The notes below the pieces were generated by a model. That model had not been told where the DNA came from. It worked only from the letters and a program-made list of their open reading frames with translations, and ran no database searches. Positions 6,391-13,453 of a stretch of 13,453 bases of DNA are shown here, one piece after another. The first letter of the stretch is position 1, and every line of letters begins with the position of its first letter. The position numbers and the translations under genes are program-made. Source of the stretch: Bacillota bacterium (lineage in GTDB: Bacteria; Bacillota; Clostridia; Oscillospirales; Oscillospiraceae); NCBI GenBank assembly GCA_029777215.1, contig JAKOSQ010000065.1:1-13453 (forward strand), read 5' to 3'.

Positions 6391-7295
6391 ACCATCTTTT
6401 AAAGCTCTCGGACCTCTCGTCGGACGAGATCGTGTCCATCCTGAACCTCGCCGACCAGCTCAAGTACGAGCGGAAAAACGGCATCGCCCATCCCCTGCTC
6501 GCGGGCAAGACCCTCGGCATGATCTTTCAGAAGAGTTCCACGCGCACGCGCGTGAGCTTTGAAACGGGCATGTACCAGCTCGGCGGCAACGCGCTGTTTC
6601 TCTCCTCGCGCGACCTGCAAATTGGCCGCGGCGAGCCCGTGCAGGACACGGCCCGCGTTCTCTCCCGCTATCTCGACGGCATCATGATCCGCACCTTCGA
6701 GCAGCAGGAGGTCGAGGACCTCGCGAAATACGGCTCCATCCCGATCATCAACGGTCTCACGGACTACTGCCACCCCTGCCAGGTTCTCGCGGACCTCATG
6801 ACGATCCGCGAACAAAAGCACAGCTTCAAGGGGCTCAAACTCGCCTTCATCGGCGACGGCAACAACATGGCAAACTCCCTCATCGTCGGCGGCATCAAGA
6901 TGGGTATGGAGGTCGCGATCGGCTGCCCGGAGACCTATCAGCCCGACCCCGAGATCATGAAATGGGCGTCTGATAACGGCAAATTCACCTGCACCCCGGA
7001 CATTTTCGCCGCCGCGAAGGACGCGGACGTCCTCTACACCGACGTTTGGGCCTCGATGGGACAGGAGGAAGAATTCAAGGAGCGCTGCAAGGTCTTCACC
7101 GGCTACCAGATCAGCGACAAGCTCATGGCCGTCGCCCATCCGGACTGCATGGTGCTCCACTGCCTGCCCGCGCACCGGGGCGAGGAGATCACAGCGGAGG
7201 TCTTTGAGGCCCACGCGGACGAAATTTTTGAAGAGGCGGAAAACCGGCTGCATGCGCAGAAGGCCGTTCTGGTCAAGCTGCTGGCGGAGAAATGA
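6387..7295 (+). CDS. argF: Ornithine carbamoyltransferase
   Basis: Joins ornithine and carbamoyl phosphate to give citrulline. The 302-residue protein carries the carbamoyl-phosphate motif SSTRTR (50-55), HPCQ in the middle domain, DVWASMGQE (219-227, the SMG ornithine loop), and HCLPAHRGEE (from H258) with the ornithine-domain Cys C259. Together these distinguish it from aspartate carbamoyltransferase. The start at 6387 shares ATGA with the argD stop, and AGGGAG lies about 10 bp before it. An upstream in-frame start at 6336 would lie inside argD and has no support. Placing argF directly before carA puts the user of carbamoyl phosphate beside its producer. Biosynthetic rather than catabolic use is inferred from the neighbours. 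Confidence 0.96.
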   Translation: MNHLLKLSDLSSDEIVSILNLADQLKYERKNGIAHPLLAGKTLGMIFQKSSTRTRVSFETGMYQLGGNALFLSSRDLQIGRGEPVQDTARVLSRYLDGIMIRTFEQQEVEDLAKYGSIPIINGLTDYCHPCQVLADLMTIREQKHSFKGLKLAFIGDGNNMANSLIVGGIKMGMEVAIGCPETYQPDPEIMKWASDNGKFTCTPDIFAAAKDADVLYTDVWASMGQEEEFKERCKVFTGYQISDKLMAVAHPDCMVLHCLPAHRGEEITAEVFEAHADEIFEEAENRLHAQKAVLVKLLAEK

Positions 7296-7300
7296 GGACT

Positions 7301-8377
7301 ATGAATAAGGTTTACATAATCTTAGAAAACGGCCGCGTGTTTGAGGGCGAGAGCTTCGGCGCAGCCGGCGAGACGATGGGTGAGCTTGTGTTCACCACCG
7401 GCGTCGTCGGCTACGTCGAAACGCTCACCGACCCGAGCTATGCGGGCCAGATCATCATGCACACCTTCCCCGAAATGGGCAACTACGGCATCATTCACGA
7501 CGACTACGAGAGCTGGAAGTGCCACGCGCGCGGCGTCGTCGTCCGCAACTGGTGTCATGACCCGTCGAACTTCCGCTGCGAGCAAACGATGGACGAATTT
7601 CTCAAGGCGCAGGGCGTCGTCGGTATCTGCGGAGTCGATACGCGCGAGATCACCCAGATCATCCGCGAGACGGGCGTCATGAACGCAAAGATCACGCCAG
7701 TGAAGCCCGAGGGCGTGCCGGATGAGCTCCGAACCTACAAGGTCAAGAGCGTCGTCGCCGAGACGAGCACGAAAAGTCCCTACGTCGTTGCGGCGGAGGG
7801 CGAGGAGAAGCATTCCGTCGCCCTTCTCGATTACGGCGCGAAGCGCAACATTATCCGCGAGTTGACCGGCTGGGGCTGCAAGGTGACGGTCTTCCCCTAT
7901 AACACTCCCGCCGAGACCATACTCGCCGCGAACCCGGACGGCATCATGCTCTCGAACGGCGCGGGCGACCCGAGTGAGAACGTCGGCTGCATCGCGGAAA
8001 TCAAAAAGCTGCTCGGCAAAAAGCCGATCTTCGGCATCTGTCTCGGCCACCAGCTGCTGGCTCTCGCCGCCGGCGGCAAAACCGAAAAGCTCCGCTACGG
8101 ACACCGCGGCGGCAACCAGCCCGTGCGCGATTTGAAGACCGGCCGGGTCTACATCACCTCCCAGAACCACGGCTACGCCGTCGTCTCCGAAAGTCTCGAC
8201 AAAAGCGTCGCTCAGCTCAGCTATGTGAATATCAACGACAACACCTGCGAAGGGCTTGACTACCCTTCGCTGCACGCATATTCTATGCAGTTTCACCCGG
8301 AGGCGCACAGCGGGCCGCGCGACATGCGCTTTAGCTTCCAGCGCTTCATGGACCTTATGGACGGAGGTGAGCTTTAA
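7301..8377 (+). CDS. carA: Carbamoyl-phosphate synthase, small (glutaminase) subunit
   Basis: Hydrolyses glutamine and passes ammonia to CarB. The 358-residue protein has the CarA-specific N-terminal domain (about residues 1-150, with LENGRVFEGESFG and DPSYAGQI) and a class I glutaminase domain. The glutaminase nucleophile is C247 in GICLGHQLL, with H332 and E334 in QFHPEA. Two starts are possible. The ATG at 7292 overlaps the argF stop as ATGA. The ATG at 7301, preferred here, gives the usual family start (NKVYIILENG), with GGAG at 7286-7289 upstream. The difference is three residues. Its TAA overlaps the carB ATG by one base (TAATG), with GGAGGTGA just before, so CarA and CarB should be made together. 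Its place in an arginine cluster suggests an arginine-linked synthase, though a sole shared synthase is possible. Confidence 0.95.
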   Translation: MNKVYIILENGRVFEGESFGAAGETMGELVFTTGVVGYVETLTDPSYAGQIIMHTFPEMGNYGIIHDDYESWKCHARGVVVRNWCHDPSNFRCEQTMDEFLKAQGVVGICGVDTREITQIIRETGVMNAKITPVKPEGVPDELRTYKVKSVVAETSTKSPYVVAAEGEEKHSVALLDYGAKRNIIRELTGWGCKVTVFPYNTPAETILAANPDGIMLSNGAGDPSENVGCIAEIKKLLGKKPIFGICLGHQLLALAAGGKTEKLRYGHRGGNQPVRDLKTGRVYITSQNHGYAVVSESLDKSVAQLSYVNINDNTCEGLDYPSLHAYSMQFHPEAHSGPRDMRFSFQRFMDLMDGGEL

Positions 8378-11300
8378 TGCCGCAGGATAAATCGATCAAG
8401 AAGGTACTCGTCATCGGCTCCGGCCCGATCGTCATCGGCCAGGCGGCGGAGTTCGACTACGCCGGCAACCAGGCCTGCCGCGTCTTGAAGCAGGCGGGCG
8501 TGAACGTCGTGCTCGTTAACTCGAACCCGGCCACCATCATGACGGACACGGCCCTCGCGGACGAAATTTACCTCGAGCCGCTGACGGCGGAGACCGTCAA
8601 GCGCATCATCGAAAAAGAAAAGCCGGACAGTATACTCGCCTCCCTCGGCGGTCAGACCGGCCTCACGATCGCGATGCAGCTCGACAAGGAGGGCTACCTC
8701 CAGAAGTCCGGCGTGCGCCTTCTCGGCACCTCAGCAGAAGCCATCGACAAGGCTGAGGACCGCCTGCTCTTCCGCGAGACAATGGTGAAGCTCAAGCAGC
8801 CTGTCATCCCGTCCGACATCGCAACCACCGTCGAACAGGCGGTCGCGGTCGCAAACGAGATCGGCTACCCCGTCATCACGCGCCCGGCGTTCACACTCGG
8901 CGGCGCGGGCGGCGGCGTCGCCTTCAACGAGGAGGAACTGCGCCCGCTCGCCGCGAACGGCCTGCTGCTCTCCCCGATCACGCAGATTTTGGTTGAAAAA
9001 TACATTGCGGGCTGGAAAGAGATCGAATTTGAGGTCATGCGTGATCGCGCGGGCAACGTGATCGCGGTGTGCAGCATGGAAAACCTTGACCCCGTTGGCG
9101 TCCACACGGGCGACAGCATCGTCGTTGCCCCGGCCATGACGCTCGCCGACCGCGAATACCAGCTGCTCCGCACGGCGTCTCTCAACATCATCACAGAGCT
9201 CGGCATCGAGGGCGGCTGCAACTGCCAGTTCGCCCTGAACCCGGACAGCTTCGACTACACGGTCATCGAGGTCAACCCCCGCGTGTCCCGCTCCTCGGCC
9301 CTCGCTTCCAAGGCGACCGGCTACCCCATCGCCAAAGTCGCGACCAAGATCGCCCTCGGCTACACGCTTGACGAGATCAAAAACGACGTCACCGGCAAGA
9401 CCAGCGCCTGCTTTGAGCCGACACTCGACTACGTCGTCTGCAAACTGCCGAAGTGGCCGTTCGACAAATTCGTCGTCTGCGACCGCCGGCTCGGCACGCA
9501 GATGAAGGCCACCGGCGAGGTCATGGCCATCGCCCCGATCTTTGAGGCGGCCATCATGAAGGCCGTCCGCGGCGCGGAGCTGGGCGTCGACACCCTAAAC
9601 CCCAAGTTTGAGGAGACGCAGGACATCCGCACGGCGCTCGCGCGCGTCGACGACCACCGCATCTTCACCGTCTTCCGCGCGCTCAAGCAGGGCGTCACGG
9701 TCGACGAGATCCACGCGATCACGAAGATCGACGAATGGTTTTTATGTAAACTCAGAAATCTCGCGGAGTTCGAGGAAGACATCGCGAAAAACGGCCTCGA
9801 CGAGGACCGCTACAAGCTCGGCAAGCGCTACGGCTACACGGACAAGGCCCTCGAGCGCATCTCCGGGAGCAAGGTCAAAACGCCGCTGGCGCTCTCCTAC
9901 AAGATGGTCGACACCTGCGCCGCAGAGTTTGCCGCCGAGACGCCGTATTTCTATTCGAGCTGCGATCAGCACTGCGAGGCTCGCCCGCTCGTGACCGGGA
10001 AAAAGGAGCGCATCATCGTCCTCGGCAGCGGCCCGATCCGCATCGGTCAGGGCATCGAGTTCGACTACAGCTCCGTCCACTGCGTCAAAACCCTCAAGGA
10101 GCTGGGCTACGAGGTCATCATCATCAACAACAACCCGGAGACAGTCTCGACCGACTTCGACACCGGCGACCGTCTCTACTTTGAGCCGCTGTGCATCGAG
10201 GACGTCATGCACGTCATCGACGTTGAAAAGCCCTACGGCGTGGTCGTCGCCTTCGGCGGCCAGACCGCCATCAACCTCACGCACGCGCTCTCGGACGCGG
10301 GCGTCCGCATCCTCGGCACCTCGGCGGAGAGCATCGATCTCGCGGAGGACCGCTCCCGCTTCGATGCGCTGCTGGAGACCTTCAACATCCGCCGTCCGAA
10401 GGGCCGCTCCGCGCTCACGCTGCAGGAGGCGCTCGACGCCGCGGAGGGTCTGGGCTACCCCGTGCTGCTGCGCCCGTCCTACGTCATCGGCGGGCAGAAC
10501 ATGACCATCGCCTACACGGAGGAAAACGTCCGCCAGTACATGAACATCATTCTCGCGCAGGGCATAGACAACCCCGTTCTGGTCGACAAATACCTCATGG
10601 GCACCGAGCTCGAGGTCGACGTCATCTCGGACGGCACGGACGTCCTCATCCCCGGCGTCATGCAGCATATCGAGCGCGCGGGCGTCCACTCGGGCGACTC
10701 CATCGCCGTCTACCCGCCCTATCACATCAGCGACAAGATGCTCACGAACATCATCGATGTTTCGACCAAACTCACGCTCGCGATGAGCACGCGCGGCCTT
10801 GTCAACATCCAGTACCTCATCTACGGCGGCGAGCTGTACGTCATCGAGGTCAACCCCCGCGCCTCGCGCACCATCCCCTACATCTCCAAGGTCACGGGTC
10901 TGCCGATGGTCGACATCGCGACCCGCCTCATGGTGGGCGAGAGCTTGAAGGACATGCCCTACGGCACCGGCCTTTACAAGCAGCCGCCGTATGTGACGGT
11001 CAAGGTTCCGGTCTTCTCCTTTGAAAAGCTGCACGGCGTCAACATTTCGCTGAGTCCCGAGATGAAGTCCACGGGCGAAGTCCTCGGCATCGGAAAGACG
11101 CTCGAGGAAGCGCTTTTCAAGGGCCTGCTCTCCGCCGGCTTCCATCTCACGGAGCACAGCAAGGACCGCCAGCAGGGCGTTCTCATCACGGTCAACAAGC
11201 AGGACCGCTACGAGATCGTCGATCTCGCGCGAAAATTCGACGAGCTGGGCTTCAAGCTCTACGCAACGGACGGCACCGCCGCCGAGATCCGCCGCCTCGG

Positions 11301-12411
11301 CGCGGACGTCGAGGTCGTCGGCAAGCTCGCGCAGGACAACCACGTCATGGAGCTGCTGGAGAGCGGCAAAATCAGCTACATTATCGTCACCGGCACGACG
11401 GAGCCGAATTCCATCAATGACTTCATCCGCCTCAACACCCGCGCGCTGCAGCTCTCGATTCCCTGCCTCACCTCGCTCGACACCGCCAACGCCCTCGCAG
11501 ACATGCTTGCGAGCCGCTACAACGAGCACAACACAGAGCTCGTCGACATTGCCCACATGCGCACGGAGCGTGAGGTCCTGCCCTTCGTTAAAATGCAGGG
11601 CAGCGGCGACGACTACATCTTCTTCGAGAACTTCGACGGCGCGATCACCTGCCCGGAGTCGCTGAGCACCTCTCTCCCCGACCGCCACTTCGGCATCGGC
11701 GGCACCGGCGTCGTGCTCATCGAAAACAGCAAGATCGCAGACGCGAAGATGCGCGTTTTCAACGCCGACGGTTCCGAGGGCGGCATGGCGGGCAACGCCA
11801 TCCGCTGCGTCGGCAAATACCTGCACGACAAGGGCATCGTCCCGAAGCTGGATATGACCATTGAGACGACGAGCGGCATCAAAAAGCTCACTCTCTATTC
11901 CTTCGGCGGCGAGGTCCGTTCGGTCCGCGTCGACATGGGCAAGGCCGAGCTCGCGCCGGAAAAGGTCCCGGTCAAGCTTCCGGGCGAGAGCGTCATTTCC
12001 CGCCGCATCAAGATCGCGGACGGCGACTATGAGATCACCTGCGTGAGCATGGGAAACCCCCACTGCGTCGTCTTCGTCGGCCGGGTCGATCAGGTCGATC
12101 TGCCGCGTCTCGGGCCGCTCTTTGAAAACAACCCCCTGTTCCCGCAGCGCGTCAACGCGGAATTCGTCCGCGTAGTCGACCGCAACACGCTCAAAATGCG
12201 CGTCTGGGAGCGCGGCAACGGCGAAACGCTGGCCTGCGGCACCGGCGCCTGCGCGGCGGTCGTTGCAGCGGTCGAAAACGGCTACTGCGCGATGGGCGAG
12301 GACGTCACCGTCCGCCTCCCCGGCGGCACGCTGGTCGTCAACTACACGCCCGAGACCGTCTACCTCACCGGCAACGCAAGCCTTGTCTACAACGGAACTG
12401 TCACTATATAA
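8377..12411 (+). CDS. carB: CarB-DapF fusion: carbamoyl-phosphate synthase large subunit with C-terminal diaminopimelate-epimerase-like domain
   Basis: A single 1,344-codon frame. Residues 1 to about 1,060 form a complete CarB. The first ATP-grasp half starts with GSGPIVIGQ (14-22) and has EVNPRVSRSS at E298. The second half starts with GSGPIRIGQ (550-558) and has EVNPRASRT at E824. An oligomerisation region lies between them, and an MGS-type allosteric domain begins near 929 (ATDGTAAEIRRLG). E. coli CarB stops at 1,073 residues; here the frame continues without stop, linker or new ribosome binding site into a full-length DapF-like domain (about 1061-1344). CarB makes carbamoyl phosphate from ammonia, bicarbonate and two ATP. 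The join could link carbamoyl-phosphate supply with diaminopimelate/lysine or wall synthesis, but no mechanism is visible. A terminator follows 12 bp after the stop. CarB identity is certain; activity of the DapF part is not. Confidence 0.97.
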   Translation: MPQDKSIKKVLVIGSGPIVIGQAAEFDYAGNQACRVLKQAGVNVVLVNSNPATIMTDTALADEIYLEPLTAETVKRIIEKEKPDSILASLGGQTGLTIAMQLDKEGYLQKSGVRLLGTSAEAIDKAEDRLLFRETMVKLKQPVIPSDIATTVEQAVAVANEIGYPVITRPAFTLGGAGGGVAFNEEELRPLAANGLLLSPITQILVEKYIAGWKEIEFEVMRDRAGNVIAVCSMENLDPVGVHTGDSIVVAPAMTLADREYQLLRTASLNIITELGIEGGCNCQFALNPDSFDYTVIEVNPRVSRSSALASKATGYPIAKVATKIALGYTLDEIKNDVTGKTSACFEPTLDYVVCKLPKWPFDKFVVCDRRLGTQMKATGEVMAIAPIFEAAIMKAVRGAELGVDTLNPKFEETQDIRTALARVDDHRIFTVFRALKQGVTVDEIHAITKIDEWFLCKLRNLAEFEEDIAKNGLDEDRYKLGKRYGYTDKALERISGSKVKTPLALSYKMVDTCAAEFAAETPYFYSSCDQHCEARPLVTGKKERIIVLGSGPIRIGQGIEFDYSSVHCVKTLKELGYEVIIINNNPETVSTDFDTGDRLYFEPLCIEDVMHVIDVEKPYGVVVAFGGQTAINLTHALSDAGVRILGTSAESIDLAEDRSRFDALLETFNIRRPKGRSALTLQEALDAAEGLGYPVLLRPSYVIGGQNMTIAYTEENVRQYMNIILAQGIDNPVLVDKYLMGTELEVDVISDGTDVLIPGVMQHIERAGVHSGDSIAVYPPYHISDKMLTNIIDVSTKLTLAMSTRGLVNIQYLIYGGELYVIEVNPRASRTIPYISKVTGLPMVDIATRLMVGESLKDMPYGTGLYKQPPYVTVKVPVFSFEKLHGVNISLSPEMKSTGEVLGIGKTLEEALFKGLLSAGFHLTEHSKDRQQGVLITVNKQDRYEIVDLARKFDELGFKLYATDGTAAEIRRLGADVEVVGKLAQDNHVMELLESGKISYIIVTGTTEPNSINDFIRLNTRALQLSIPCLTSLDTANALADMLASRYNEHNTELVDIAHMRTEREVLPFVKMQGSGDDYIFFENFDGAITCPESLSTSLPDRHFGIGGTGVVLIENSKIADAKMRVFNADGSEGGMAGNAIRCVGKYLHDKGIVPKLDMTIETTSGIKKLTLYSFGGEVRSVRVDMGKAELAPEKVPVKLPGESVISRRIKIADGDYEITCVSMGNPHCVVFVGRVDQVDLPRLGPLFENNPLFPQRVNAEFVRVVDRNTLKMRVWERGNGETLACGTGACAAVVAAVENGYCAMGEDVTVRLPGGTLVVNYTPETVYLTGNASLVYNGTVTI
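11557..12411 (+). other. DapF-like domain of the CarB fusion, with altered active site
   Basis: Residues 1061-1344 of the fusion match a whole DapF (about 280 residues, two pseudo-symmetric halves). DapF interconverts LL- and meso-diaminopimelate with two Cys acting as acid and base. Present here: N1129 in FNADGSE, N1227 in GNPHCVVFV, N1260 in RVNAEF, E1278-R1279 in WERGNGET, and the second catalytic Cys C1287 in ACGTGACA. Not as expected: the usual CGN-x-x-R-C motif reads AGNAIRC, so Ala1138 (codon GCG) replaces the first catalytic Cys. D1078 replaces the usual Asn in the N-terminal G-x-G-N-D motif (QGSGDDY). C1144 remains six residues downstream but is a commonly conserved, non-catalytic position. 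The in-frame ATG at 11557 has no ribosome binding site, so separate translation is unlikely. Confidence 0.85.
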
Positions 12412-12422
12412 GCGCAAATCGA

Positions 12423-12452
12423 AGGGCGGCCGGCTCGGCCGCCCTCTTTTTT
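12423..12452 (+). terminator. Intrinsic terminator of the arg-car cluster
   Basis: AGGGCGGCC (12423-12431) pairs perfectly with GGCCGCCCT (12437-12445) around a 5-base loop, followed by C and six T (12447-12452). It lies 12 bp after the fusion gene's stop and so ends the arginine/carbamoyl-phosphate transcript. Confidence 0.92.
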
Positions 12453-12466
12453 ACTGTCACGCCGCC

Positions 12467-12519
12467 CCCCTTTTCGCATAAAGTGTATTGCATAACGCAA
12501 CATAGCTTTGCGAAAGGGG
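12467..12519 (+). promoter_or_regulatory. Imperfect inverted repeat enclosing the ribosome binding site of the ATPase gene
   Basis: CCCCTTTTCGCATAAAG (12467-12483) can pair with CTTTGCGAAAGGGG (12506-12519) over about 14 bp, with a T bulge and an AT bulge. Inside the loop, TTGC and GCAA can form a smaller hairpin. The 3' arm includes AAAGGGG, the only ribosome-binding-like sequence before the ATG at 12532. Pairing would hide it. TGG and five T follow the stem, so a weak terminator is an alternative reading. I see no convincing -35/-10 pair between 12453 and 12531. Confidence 0.35.
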
Positions 12520-12531
12520 CTGGTTTTTCAC

Positions 12532-13453
12532 ATGGTACAACGGTATTTTCTCGGTGCAAACACACAGACGGGGTTTTACTCTCTCTACGACGGCTTTGTA
12601 AATCAATCGGAAGGTGACTTTCTCTGGGTTATCAAGGGCGGACCGGGCTGCGGCAAGTCGAGTTTTATGAAGCGCATCGGCGCGGCGGCGGAACAGGCGG
12701 GCTACGACGTTGAATACGTCGTGTGTTCCGGCGACCCGTCCTCGCTCGACGGCGTATACATTCCGGAGCTGCACACCGCCTATATGGACGGCACCGCGCC
12801 GCATGTCGCGGATGCGCACTTCCCGGCGGCGGACTCGGCCTATCTCGATCTCGGCGTCTTTTACGACGTCCCCGCGATCGCCCGTCGGCGCGACGAGCTG
12901 GCCGCGCTCTACGGCGAGTGCGCCGCGTGTCACGCGAAGGCCTACGCCATGCTCAAGGCCGCCGGCGCGGTCAAGACCGGTTGGCAGGCGGCACTCGTGA
13001 CGCCCGAGGAGCGGGCCTCGGCCCTTATGCGCGCGGAGGGCATCGCCGCGCGGGAGTTCGGTAAGCGCCGCCGCGAGCGCGGACAGCTCACGCGGCGCTT
13101 TTTGAGTGCGAACAGCTGCTTCGGGCCCGTCTCGTTCCCCGAGACGGCGGGCGCGCTGTGCGAGCACTTTTTCGTCTTTGACGACCGGCTGCTCCTCGGC
13201 TCCCTCGCGCTGCAAAAGCTCGCGGACTGCGCGCTCGAAGCGGGCCACGACGTCCTGCTCTGCCCCGACCCGCTGACGCCGGAGCTGCCGGAGGCGGTGC
13301 TGATCCCCGCCCTCTCGCTGGGCTTTGTGAGCGGCGCGTCCGAACTCGCGCAGACGGACGGCGCGCGCCGCGTGCGCTTCGACGCGCTGGTCGATACGGA
13401 GCGCTTCCGCGCGCTCAAGCCGGAGCTGCGTCAGAGCGAAAAACTCGTGACAG
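12532..13453 (+). CDS. P-loop ATPase of the clostridial PRK06851-like family (partial, runs off the window)
   Basis: An open frame of 307 codons from ATG 12532 reaches the window end without a stop. It begins MVQRYFLGANTQTGFYSLYDG and has a Walker A motif KGGPGCGKSS (35-44). It continues with VVCSGDPSSLDGVYIPEL (63-80) and MDGTAPHV (85-92), which from memory are signatures of a conserved Firmicutes ATPase group (PRK06851-like). A helical Arg/Ala-rich middle part (about residues 115-190) precedes a second alpha/beta region, which suggests the internal duplication of that group. No membrane segment or signal peptide is seen. The function of this family is not known to me. The gene is independent of the arginine cluster, being separated by a terminator. 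Its weak ribosome binding site (AAAGGGG, 12 bp before the ATG) lies in an inverted repeat. Confidence 0.85.
   Translation, partial: MVQRYFLGANTQTGFYSLYDGFVNQSEGDFLWVIKGGPGCGKSSFMKRIGAAAEQAGYDVEYVVCSGDPSSLDGVYIPELHTAYMDGTAPHVADAHFPAADSAYLDLGVFYDVPAIARRRDELAALYGECAACHAKAYAMLKAAGAVKTGWQAALVTPEERASALMRAEGIAAREFGKRRRERGQLTRRFLSANSCFGPVSFPETAGALCEHFFVFDDRLLLGSLALQKLADCALEAGHDVLLCPDPLTPELPEAVLIPALSLGFVSGASELAQTDGARRVRFDALVDTERFRALKPELRQSEKLVT

Noticed and set aside
11557..11559. ATG that could start a separate dapF gene
   Set aside because: No Shine-Dalgarno-like sequence at usable distance, and the carB frame runs through it without a stop, so a fusion is the simpler reading.
9742..12417. Very long minus-strand open frame (891 codons) antisense to the carB-dapF fusion
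   Set aside because: It mirrors a GC-rich coding gene whose third positions are mostly C or G. Its translation is low-complexity (Asp, Ala, Val, Arg, Leu) with no motifs, and no ribosome binding site or promoter was seen.

Overview
The window comes from a GC-rich Firmicute, most likely a gut member of the Oscillospirales/Clostridia. The evidence is the clostridial-type single-chain PurL tail, good AGGAGG-like ribosome binding sites, sigma-A style promoters in AT-rich gaps, and an argC-argJ-argB-argD-argF-carA-carB gene order. This lineage call is inference from protein style; no rRNA or other marker is present. All convincing genes lie on the + strand.

Layout. Positions 2-130 hold the last 42 codons of purL. 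A near-consensus promoter (218-246) then drives a 96-residue conserved-looking protein of unknown function (297-587) and, 57 bp later, a secreted two-SH3b plus NlpC/P60 cell-wall hydrolase (645-1586), closed by a strong terminator (1592-1622). The 465-bp gap 1587-2051 is the main regulatory region. Nothing is recognisable in 1623-1698. From 1754 a 37-codon leader-like ORF ends in a Phe/U-rich tract and stops inside the 5' arm of an intrinsic terminator (1861-1898). After that comes an AT-rich argC promoter (1984-2012) with ArgR-box-like half sites.

The arginine/carbamoyl-phosphate cluster runs from 2052 to 12411: argC, argJ, argB, argD, argF, carA and carB. ArgJ (recycling acetyl transferase), ArgB, ArgC and ArgD convert glutamate to ornithine. 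CarAB makes carbamoyl phosphate, and ArgF joins the two into citrulline. argG, argH and any argA are not in the window. From argD onward the genes overlap by 1-4 bp (ATGA, ATGA, TAATG), or nearly so where an alternative start is used, which implies translational coupling.

The most unusual feature is the last gene of the cluster. The carB reading frame does not stop at the usual ~1,060-1,070 residues but continues in frame into a complete diaminopimelate-epimerase-like (DapF) domain, giving a 1,344-residue CarB-DapF fusion. The DapF part keeps most substrate-binding residues and the second catalytic Cys, but has Ala where the first catalytic Cys is expected and Asp where the N-terminal substrate-binding Asn is expected. 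A terminator follows (12423-12452). The window ends in the first 307 codons of a P-loop ATPase whose ribosome binding site lies in the arm of an imperfect inverted repeat.
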